Below are positions 57,546-64,000 of a DNA stretch of 64,000 bases, one piece after another. A program made the position numbers and the translations under genes. Position 1 is the first letter of the stretch. Each line of letters begins with the position of its first letter. The DNA comes from Pseudochelatococcus lubricantis (GTDB lineage: Bacteria > Pseudomonadota > Alphaproteobacteria > Rhizobiales > Beijerinckiaceae): the NCBI RefSeq assembly GCF_011762225.1, contig NZ_JAASQI010000001.1:186001-250000 (forward strand), read 5' to 3'. Below the pieces are notes generated by a model that made no database searches, was not told the DNA's origin, and was given only the letters and a program-made list of their open reading frames with translations.

Positions 57546-59873
57546 ATGCCCGGAAACGCCCCCGCCCCGATCGTCGTCGAGGGGTTGCAGGAACCCGTCG
57601 AGATCGCCGTCGACACATGGGGGGTGGCGCACATCCGGGCGCGGAACCGGGACGACCTGTTCTTCGCCCAGGGCTGGAACGTGGCCCGCGACCGGCTATG
57701 GCAGATCGACCTGTGGCGAAAGCGCGGACTCGGCCTGCTCGCCGCCGATTTCGGGCCGGGCTATCTGGAGCAGGACCGGGCCGCGCGCCTCTTCCTATAC
57801 AGGGGCGACATGGCGGCGGAATGGGCGGCCTACGGCAGCGACGCGCAGGCCATCTGCGCGTCCTTCGCCGCAGGCATCAATGCCTATATCGCCGGCATCG
57901 AGGCGGGCGCGCACCCCCTGCCACCGGAGTTCGCGCAACTTGGCAACGCGCCTTCCCGCTGGGCGGCGGAGGATGTCGTGCGCATCCGCAGCCATTCCCT
58001 CACCCGCAACGCGACGTCGGAGATCCTGCGTGCCCGGCTGACCGCGCGCGCAGGCGCCGCGGCGGACGAACTGCGCCTGCGACGCGAGCCGCCCGTCGTA
58101 CCGCAGACCGCTCCCGACCTCGATCTCGCCTCCCTGCCGCTTGCGATCCTCGACGACTTCAATCTCGCGGTCGCCCCGGTGAGCTTTTCGGCACAGCGCC
58201 TCGCGGCCACGCCGGCGGAAGCCTCCCGGTGGCGGAGGGTCGCGCCCACCGGGGAAATCGTCCAGGCGGTCCAGTCGGAAGGGTCGAACAACTGGGCCGT
58301 GTCGGCGGAAAAATCCGCCACCGGGCGGCCCATCCTGGCGCTCGACCCGCACCGCATCCACACCCTCCCCTCGATCCGTTACGTCGTCCACCTCTCGATG
58401 CCCGGCTTCGACGCCATCGGCGCGGGAGAGCCGGCCGTGCCGGGGATCTCGATGGGGCACAACGGCACCGCCGCGTTCGCGCTGACGATCTTCGGCGCCG
58501 ATCAGGAAGACGTCTTCGTCTACGACACGCGCCCCGACGATCCGCTCAGCTACCGCTTCGGCGATGGCTGGGAGAGGATGACGGAATGCGTCGAGGACAT
58601 CCCCGTCAGGGGAAGCGGGTTCGAGCGGCGCAGCCTTTACTTCACCCGCCACGGCCCGGTGATCCACCGCGATCCCGCCGCCCGCCGCGCCTACGCGCTG
58701 CGCACCGTGTGGACCGACGCCGGCATGGCGCCCTACATGGCGAGCCTCGCGGTGATGCGGGCACGTAGTTTCGATGCTTATACGCAGGCACTGCGCGGCT
58801 GGGGCACGCCGTCGGTGAACCACGTCTATGCGGACTTGGCCGGCACCATCGGCTGGAAGCCGTCCGGCGCGACGCCGCTGCGCGAGGGCTGGAACGGCCT
58901 GCTGCCCGTGCCGGGCGACGGCCGCTATGCATGGGCGGGCTACCTCGCGCCCGAGGACGGCCCCGTGGAAAGGAACCCGGCACGCGGCTTCATCGCCACG
59001 GCGAACGCCATGAACGTGCCCGCGGATTGGGCCGCGACCCATCCGCCCATCGGTTACGAATGGCTCGACGCGAGCCGCTCGGACCGCATCCACGACGTGT
59101 TGTCGCGACGGGACAAGGTCACGCTCGACGATTGCGCGCGGCTCCAGAACGACACTTTTTCAGTCTCCGCCGCGCGCCTCGTCTCCCTGTTGGGGGAACG
59201 CTACCGGGCAGGCGGAGACGCGGCATCGGCGCACGCCCTTCTGCGGGCGTGGGATGGCGACCTGCGGGCCTCGTCCGGCGCGGCGGCGCTTTTCGAGATA
59301 TGGCTCTCGCGCCATATCGGCAATGCGCTCGGCCGCGCCGCGGGGCTCGCCGACGAGGACCTGCCGCTGCTCCAGCCCGTCAACCTGCCGGCGATCGCCG
59401 ACTGGGTGCGGGCGGCGGACGAGGACGTGCTGCAGACCACGCTGGACGCAACCCTGTCGGCCGCCTGGGCCGAGTGCCGGTCGCTCATGGGGGAGGACCC
59501 GGCAGCCTGGGCCTGGGGCGACATCCACCGGCTGTCGCTGAAGCATCCGCTTGACGGCATCGCCGAGGGCGCCGCCGCGTGGTCGATGCCGCCGGTGCGG
59601 CTCGGCGGCAGCTCCTCCACCCCCAACTACGCGGGTTACCGCGCCTCGAACCTCGACGTCACGACGGGACCCTCGGTGCGCATGATCATCGACGTCGGCG
59701 GCTGGGACAACAGCCTGTTCGTCAACACGCCGGGCCAGTCCGGCCTGCCGGGCTCACCCCACTACGGCGATCTCGCCACCGCCTGGCGCGACGGCGATTA
59801 CTACCCGCTCGTCTACAGCCGCGACGCCGTCGACGCCGCCACCAGGCAATTGTTCGTGTGCGTGCCGGGATAG
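57546..59873 (+). CDS. Penicillin acylase family protein (Ntn hydrolase)
   Basis: A 775-residue precursor of the penicillin G/cephalosporin/AHL acylase family, which hydrolyses amide bonds of N-acyl compounds after self-cleavage. The beta-chain nucleophile is Ser247 in SEGSNNWAVSAEKSATGRP, with the ILALDPHRIHTLPSIRY segment after it. The alpha chain starts with VDTWGVAHIRARNRDDLFFAQGWNVARDR (in part), and SSSTPNYAGYRASN and DVGGWDNSLFVNTPGQSG are near the end. Unlike the classical periplasmic enzymes, there is no signal peptide at the ATG at 57546 (MPGNAPAPIVVEG). It is the last gene of the operon. Substrate could be an acyl-peptide, beta-lactam or acyl-homoserine lactone. Confidence 0.92.
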   Translation: MPGNAPAPIVVEGLQEPVEIAVDTWGVAHIRARNRDDLFFAQGWNVARDRLWQIDLWRKRGLGLLAADFGPGYLEQDRAARLFLYRGDMAAEWAAYGSDAQAICASFAAGINAYIAGIEAGAHPLPPEFAQLGNAPSRWAAEDVVRIRSHSLTRNATSEILRARLTARAGAAADELRLRREPPVVPQTAPDLDLASLPLAILDDFNLAVAPVSFSAQRLAATPAEASRWRRVAPTGEIVQAVQSEGSNNWAVSAEKSATGRPILALDPHRIHTLPSIRYVVHLSMPGFDAIGAGEPAVPGISMGHNGTAAFALTIFGADQEDVFVYDTRPDDPLSYRFGDGWERMTECVEDIPVRGSGFERRSLYFTRHGPVIHRDPAARRAYALRTVWTDAGMAPYMASLAVMRARSFDAYTQALRGWGTPSVNHVYADLAGTIGWKPSGATPLREGWNGLLPVPGDGRYAWAGYLAPEDGPVERNPARGFIATANAMNVPADWAATHPPIGYEWLDASRSDRIHDVLSRRDKVTLDDCARLQNDTFSVSAARLVSLLGERYRAGGDAASAHALLRAWDGDLRASSGAAALFEIWLSRHIGNALGRAAGLADEDLPLLQPVNLPAIADWVRAADEDVLQTTLDATLSAAWAECRSLMGEDPAAWAWGDIHRLSLKHPLDGIAEGAAAWSMPPVRLGGSSSTPNYAGYRASNLDVTTGPSVRMIIDVGGWDNSLFVNTPGQSGLPGSPHYGDLATAWRDGDYYPLVYSRDAVDAATRQLFVCVPG

Positions 59874-59962
59874 TGTTTCCGTCGTTTTGATTGCATCGAA
59901 CGGCATACACGCCGGGCGCGGTCGGGCGCGACGGGAAGATCGCTTCATATGCCGACGGATTG

Positions 59963-59987
59963 CATCAATTATTTGACATAATTGATG
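59963..59987. repeat. AT-rich perfect inverted repeat
   Basis: CATCAATTAT (59963-59972) and ATAATTGATG (59978-59987) with a 5-base centre, in the 253-base gap between the acylase gene and the convergent arsC. Low GC and lack of a T-run argue against a typical terminator. It looks like an operator but no promoter needs it here. Confidence 0.5.
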
Positions 59988-60126
59988 TTTCTGCGGCACC
60001 TTGCGTTGCGGCCGGCAATCTGCGTAAGCCCGGGACCGGACTTTGAGCATCATCGTCCCGCTTCTGCGATAGCCTATGCCTTGCCGGAACGGTCACGGAC
60101 CCGGCTGGGACAGGCTCGGCCCGTCC

Positions 60127-60552
60127 TTATGCCGTCGCCACGCGGCGGCCGTGCTCGTCCACCACGCGCTCGCCGTCCTCCTTCGTGAACGCGCCCCGCT
60201 GGGGCGGCAGCAGATCCAGCACCTCTTCGGACGGACGGCAGAGCCGCACCCCCTTCGGGCTGACGACGACGGGCCGGTTGATCAGGATCGGATGCGCCAG
60301 CATGGCGTCGAGAAGCTGGTCGTTGGTCAGGCCCGGATCGTCGAGGCCAAGCTCCGCATAGGGCGTGCCCTTCTGACGCAGGAGGGCGCGGACGGGCATG
60401 CCCATGCGCTTTATAAGTTGCTGGAGCATCGTCCGTGTCGGCGGCGTCTTCAGATATTCGATGACGTGCGGCTCGATACCGGCGTTGCGGATCATGGCGA
60501 GCGTATTGCGCGACGTGCCGCAGGCGGGATTGTGATAGATGACGACGTCCAT
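60127..60552 (-). CDS. arsC: Arsenate reductase family protein (ArsC, glutaredoxin-type)
   Basis: A 141-residue thioredoxin-fold reductase that reduces arsenate to arsenite with glutathione and glutaredoxin. The catalytic cysteine is Cys11 in YHNPACGTSRNTLAMI, and the arginine cluster is in HPILINRPVVVSPKGVRLCR near residue 90. Length and motifs are those of ArsC rather than the shorter YffB/Spx proteins. No arsR or efflux gene is adjacent. The minus-strand orientation faces away from dusA, and the 374-base gap between them carries a palindromic site. Confidence 0.9.
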   Translation of the reverse strand: MDVVIYHNPACGTSRNTLAMIRNAGIEPHVIEYLKTPPTRTMLQQLIKRMGMPVRALLRQKGTPYAELGLDDPGLTNDQLLDAMLAHPILINRPVVVSPKGVRLCRPSEEVLDLLPPQRGAFTKEDGERVVDEHGRRVATA

Positions 60553-60757
60553 GATTCACCTCATGCCGAAACTCACCTCGGACCGGGGCGACGTGGCCCT
60601 CGCTCCGGCCGATCTCCCGCAGATTCGTGCCAGGCGTCGCCTTGTCAAGGCTTTCGATGGGGGGAGCGACGGACATGCGGCTTCCAAAATGACGAAACGG
60701 GGTGACGAAGGCCGCCTCCCTCCCGATACCCGCCCCTCGAAGGCGACTGTCAGTTCT

Positions 60758-60801
60758 TTGCTTACATATTCTTTGACGCAATGTAAGCAATTGGTTTACA
60801 T
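60758..60801. promoter_or_regulatory. Palindromic operator-like site with a third half-site (arsC-dusA gap)
   Basis: TTGCTTACAT (60758-60767) and ATGTAAGCAA (60781-60790) are exact inverted copies 13 bases apart. A third, imperfect copy TGGTTTACAT follows at 60792-60801. The site is in the divergent gap 60553-60926 between arsC and dusA, where the composition drops towards AT. No regulator gene is adjacent. The rest of the gap shows no gene. Confidence 0.55.
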
Positions 60802-60926
60802 GCGCCTTCCGGGCTTCGATTGCTGCATGGTTTCGACCCCATGCGCCATGCCGTCCATGTCAATGGCCCGTTCTTGATCGCCCCGTCCATGATCACCAAC
60901 AGTCTTTCGCTATAATGAAGTTGCAT

Positions 60927-62021
60927 ATGTTTGAGCCAATTGCCTATAAAACAAGGAATATCAGCCCGTTCGGCGGTGCGCGCTACGCGGTTGCCCCGAT
61001 GCTCGACTGGACTGATAAACATTGCAGGTTCTTTCATCGCCTGCTGTCGCGCCGCGTCCAGCTCTATACGGAGATGGTGACGACCGGCGCCATCCTGTTC
61101 GGCAACAAGGCGCGATTTCTGGATTTCTCACCCGCGGAACACCCGATCGCGGTACAGCTTGGCGGCTCCGACCCCGGCGAGCTGGCGAAGGCGGCGCGCA
61201 TCTGCGCGGACTGGGGATATGGCGAGATCAACCTCAACGTCGGCTGTCCGTCCGACCGCGTCCAGAACGGGCGGTTCGGCGCTTGCCTGATGCGCGAGCC
61301 TGCGCTCGTCGGCGATTGCGTGGCGGCGATGAGGGGTGCCGTCTCCATTCCCGTCACCGTCAAATGCCGCATCGGGGTCGACGATCAGGACACGCAGGAG
61401 GCTCTCGACGCCCTCGCGGAGGCCGTGGTGCAGGCGGGCGTCGACGGGCTCGTGGTGCATGCGCGCAAGGCGTGGCTCTCCGGCCTCAGCCCGAAGGAGA
61501 ACCGGGACATCCCGCCGCTCGACTACGCCCGCGTCCACCGCCTCAAGCAGGACCGGCCCGGGCTGCCCGTCATGCTGAACGGCGGTCTCGCCACGCTAGC
61601 GGCGGCGGAAGATGCGATTCGCGACTGCATCGAGCGGCCGCTCGACGGCGCCATGATCGGACGGGCCGCCTACCAGAACCCGGAGATCCTGCTCGGTGTC
61701 GACGCCCTGCCACCGCCGGGAGAGGCGCCCGCACCGGCGCCCGTGGCGGACGGGTTCGAGGCCATCGACGCCTTCATGCCCTATGTGGCGGCGCAGCTGC
61801 AGGCGGGTGTACGCCTCAACCAGATGACGCGCCACCTGCTGGGGCTGTTTCCCGGCCGGCGCGGGGCGCGCCTCTTCCGCCGCCACCTCGCGACGGAAGC
61901 CGTCAGACACGGCGCGGGCCTTGAGGTGCTGCGCGCGGCTGTCGCGCTCGTCAGCCGTGAGCCGGCCGGCGAGGCTGACGAAGGCGCCCGCCAGGCCGCG
62001 CTGCCGCAGGGCGCCTCCTGA
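60927..62021 (+). CDS. dusA: tRNA-dihydrouridine synthase A
   Basis: An FMN enzyme of 364 residues that reduces uridines of the D loop (U20, U20a) in tRNA. Signatures are VAPMLDWTDKHCRFFHRLLS near residue 25, QLGGSDPGELAKAA near 75, and the active-site cysteine in NLNVGCPSDRVQNGRFGACL near 105, followed by VTVKCRIGVDD and HARKAWLSGLSPKENR. I chose the ATG at 60927; the ATG at 60915 lies inside TATAATG, which looks more like a -10 element than a start. Its presence in the same window as a tRNA-Thr gene is coincidental. Confidence 0.95.
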   Translation: MFEPIAYKTRNISPFGGARYAVAPMLDWTDKHCRFFHRLLSRRVQLYTEMVTTGAILFGNKARFLDFSPAEHPIAVQLGGSDPGELAKAARICADWGYGEINLNVGCPSDRVQNGRFGACLMREPALVGDCVAAMRGAVSIPVTVKCRIGVDDQDTQEALDALAEAVVQAGVDGLVVHARKAWLSGLSPKENRDIPPLDYARVHRLKQDRPGLPVMLNGGLATLAAAEDAIRDCIERPLDGAMIGRAAYQNPEILLGVDALPPPGEAPAPAPVADGFEAIDAFMPYVAAQLQAGVRLNQMTRHLLGLFPGRRGARLFRRHLATEAVRHGAGLEVLRAAVALVSREPAGEADEGARQAALPQGAS

Positions 62022-62188
62022 TACTTGTCGGCAACCGGGCTTTACCGCGGGCCGATTAGTCGGGCTCGTCGGCCCGCGGATATGAGATCCGCGCCCGCAG
62101 ATTCATGCCGGGGCCCCCGCCGCGCATTTGGGCCTTGCATCCGCGCGCACGGCGCGCCATGACACAAGAGAGGTTCGACAGGGTTGCC

Positions 62189-62839
62189 ATGACCGACAAA
62201 GCACAGATCTATCTCGTTTCCCGCACCATCGACGACCCGAGTGGCGCCATGGCGCCGCTGGCCGAGGCGTGCGACGGCGGCGGGGTTGCGGCGGTGCTGC
62301 TGTCGTTCGCCTTCACCGACGAGCGCGAGCAGACAAAAGCGCTGAAGACCATCGTACCCGTGTTGCAGAAGGCAGGCGCGGCGGTGATCGCGCGCACCTC
62401 CCCTCTCGTCGCCGTGCGCGGTGGCGCGGACGGCGTGCATATCGATACCCACGGCGCCGTGCAGGAGGCGATCGACACCCTGAAGCCGGACCGCATCGTC
62501 GGCGTCGGCGGCTTGCGCACCCGCCATGAGGCCATGGAGGCAGGCGAGCGCGACATCGACTATCTCATGTTCGGCGAGCCCCGGGCGGACGGCAGTCTGC
62601 CCGACCTCGACACCACGATCGAGCGCGCGGCCTGGTGGGCGGAGATCTTCGCCGTGCCCTGCGTCGGCTTCGTCCACGATCTCGATAATGTCGCCGCCAT
62701 GGCCGAAACCGGCGCGGAGTTCATCGGCGTCGGCGAGGCCGTCTGGTCGCATGCGGAAGGCCCGGCGGCCGCCATCGCCAGGGTGCGCGCCATCATCGCC
62801 ACGACCGACGTGCCGGGCAGGGAAGCGCCGGGCCGATGA
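62189..62839 (+). CDS. Thiamine-phosphate synthase-like protein
   Basis: A 216-residue TIM-barrel protein of the ThiE/TenI type. The pattern KAGAAVIARTSPLVAVRGGADGVHIDTHG corresponds to the DDxxxA-GxDGVHxGQ region of ThiE (quoted in parts: GADGVHIDTHG near 85), and VGVGGLRTRHEAMEAGERDIDY near 105 and GAEFIGVGEAVW near 180 correspond to the G-rich phosphate loops. Key residues of the pyrophosphate site are partly lost (no clear NDR motif), so a related role is possible. I chose the ATG at 62189; ATGs at 62159 and 62105 are in frame. It overlaps the next gene as ATGA. Confidence 0.75.
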   Translation: MTDKAQIYLVSRTIDDPSGAMAPLAEACDGGGVAAVLLSFAFTDEREQTKALKTIVPVLQKAGAAVIARTSPLVAVRGGADGVHIDTHGAVQEAIDTLKPDRIVGVGGLRTRHEAMEAGERDIDYLMFGEPRADGSLPDLDTTIERAAWWAEIFAVPCVGFVHDLDNVAAMAETGAEFIGVGEAVWSHAEGPAAAIARVRAIIATTDVPGREAPGR

Positions 62840-64000
62840 CGCGGGAACTGCCAGACGGCCCGTCTTCCGTTCTGCCGCGCGCCGGTGTCCGGCAAGCCGC
62901 CGTTGCGGTGGCCGCCAGCCTGCTCCTCGGCCTGCCGGCGGCGGCGCAGGATGGCAAGGACAAGGCGCCGGCCATTCCTTTCACCGGCGATTTCGGCCTG
63001 CCGGGCGCGAGCGGCCCCCGCAACGCGCTGCCGCGGACGCAGCCGGCACCGACCGGCGCACCGCCGGGAGCCCGTTTTCTCCCCTCCCCCGTGATGCCGA
63101 GTGATTCGGGTGCGGACGACATCCCGACGCTGCCGGATTTCACGGCGGACTACGCCTTCGCGGACTATCAGCGCGGCTTCTACAAATCGGCCTTCGAGGG
63201 CGCCTCCCTGCGCGCTGCGCGCAACCCGCGTGACGGCGCGGCGATGACGCTGCTCGGCGAAATCTACGCCCAGGGGCTCGGCGTGGCGAAGGATCTCACG
63301 CAGGCCACCGCGTGGTATCGGCGCGCCGACGCGGCGGGAGACCGCAACGGCACCTTCGCGCTCGCCATGCTGGCCGTCGCTGAAAGCGCAGACGGCGCCG
63401 CAGCGGGCGCCGAGGAGAAACGCAAGGCCGCCGTCGCGCTGCTGGAGAAGGCTGCCGCCGCCGGCCATCCGCTGGCGGCCTACAATCTGGCGCTGTCACT
63501 GCTCGCCGCGCGCCGCGCCGACGACGTTTCGCGCGCCGTTTCCCTGCTGGAGAAGGCCGCCGCCGCCGAGGTGCCGGATGCGCAATACGCCCTCGCCGTC
63601 ATGCTGCGCGAGGGCCAGGGCGTCGGCCGCGACGCCGCGCGCGCGGCGCAATGGATGGCGCGGGCGGCTGCCAACGGCAACATCGCGGCGCAGGTGGAAC
63701 TCGCGATCATGCTGTTCAACGGCAACGGCGTGGAGGTGAACGAGGAGCGCGCCGCGCGCCTGTTCGCCGTCGCCGCCGCGCGCGGCAACGCCATTGCCCA
63801 GAACAGGCTGGCGCGCATTCTCGTCGCCGGCCGGGGCCTGCCGAAGGACCTCGTGCAGGCAGCGGCGTGGCACCTGATGGCCTCCGCGCAGGGGCGCACG
63901 GATACATGGCTCGATACGGCGCTGAAGAACCTCACGCCCGAAGAGAGAAAACGGGCCGAACTGCTGGCGCGCGAGCGCACGGACGACATCAACTTCGGGC
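62836..64000 (+). CDS. Sel1-repeat (TPR-like) secreted protein, cut by window end
   Basis: The frame is open from the ATG at 62836, which overlaps the previous stop, to the end of the window (388 codons). A signal peptide is likely: VAVAASLLLGLPAAAQD near residues 22-38. A Pro/Ala/Gly-rich stretch follows to about 90, then repeated Sel1 units of about 36 residues: AAMTLLGEIYAQGLGVAKDL, AAYNLALSLL, AQYALAVMLREGQGVGRDA, AQVELAIMLFNGNGVEVNEE, AQNRLARILVAGRGLPKDL. Such proteins mediate protein-protein contacts in the envelope, for example exopolysaccharide control in rhizobia; the exact role is unknown here. The C-terminus is outside the window. Confidence 0.88.
   Translation, partial: MTRELPDGPSSVLPRAGVRQAAVAVAASLLLGLPAAAQDGKDKAPAIPFTGDFGLPGASGPRNALPRTQPAPTGAPPGARFLPSPVMPSDSGADDIPTLPDFTADYAFADYQRGFYKSAFEGASLRAARNPRDGAAMTLLGEIYAQGLGVAKDLTQATAWYRRADAAGDRNGTFALAMLAVAESADGAAAGAEEKRKAAVALLEKAAAAGHPLAAYNLALSLLAARRADDVSRAVSLLEKAAAAEVPDAQYALAVMLREGQGVGRDAARAAQWMARAAANGNIAAQVELAIMLFNGNGVEVNEERAARLFAVAAARGNAIAQNRLARILVAGRGLPKDLVQAAAWHLMASAQGRTDTWLDTALKNLTPEERKRAELLARERTDDINFG

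Noticed and set aside
60911-60916. TATAAT as the dusA -10 element
   Set aside because: A perfect hexamer, but it is only 10 bases before the chosen start and has no good -35 at the right distance; left as uncertain.

Overview
The window is about 65% GC and densely coded. It looks like a chromosomal segment of an alphaproteobacterium, most likely Hyphomicrobiales (Rhizobiales). The evidence is a bifunctional Rel, the rlpA-dacF-tmk-holB-metG-tatD-MBL run, a smpB/dapA pair next to a soluble lytic transglycosylase, and many large ABC-transport and CoA-catabolic operons. This placement rests on gene content and gene style, not on a database search.

Layout. 0-22.5 kb is mostly housekeeping. It holds the 3' part of rel, an AT-rich gap, an NYN-domain protein, a family-5-type uracil-DNA glycosylase, smpB, dapA, a lytic transglycosylase and an alpha/beta hydrolase. 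These are followed by the minus-strand MBL-tatD-metG-holB-tmk-dacF-rlpA block, a 955-residue nucleotidase with a C-terminal DUF4214 region, a small zinc-finger protein, an FAD monooxygenase and a YpfJ-type zinc peptidase. At 22659-22986 lies a tRNA-Thr(UGU) gene whose anticodon is split by a 252-nt group I intron of the Azoarcus/IC3 type. A transposase remnant follows it.

23.4-47.1 kb is a catabolic island for a carboxylic acid handled as CoA thioesters. A plus-strand operon (Liv-type binding protein, acyl-CoA ligase, MaoC hydratase, acetyl-CoA-synthetase-like enzyme) ends at a strong terminator. On the minus strand an 11-gene beta-oxidation-like operon (two CaiB-type CoA transferases, ligase, acyl-CoA dehydrogenase, two crotonases of which one is BadI/MenB-like, SDR, three hydroxyacyl-CoA dehydrogenase-type proteins, quinone oxidoreductase) runs towards livGFHM. 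Both operons begin at near-perfect sigma-54 promoters (23443-23458 and 45018-45033), and a PAS/AAA+ sigma-54 activator gene sits divergently at 45170. My reading is one regulon for uptake and degradation of, probably, an alicyclic or otherwise ring-bearing acid. A 58-codon remnant of a second Liv-type binding protein lies downstream of the activator gene.

47.2-59.9 kb is a second catabolic unit. An IclR regulator is divergent from an MlrC-type M81 peptidase, a dipeptide-type ABC importer (binding protein, two permeases, fused ATPase), two M20 amidohydrolases and a penicillin-acylase-family Ntn hydrolase. Together these fit import and hydrolysis of a modified or N-acylated peptide. 60-64 kb holds an ArsC-family reductase, dusA, a thiamine-phosphate-synthase-like protein and the start of a Sel1-repeat protein cut by the window end.
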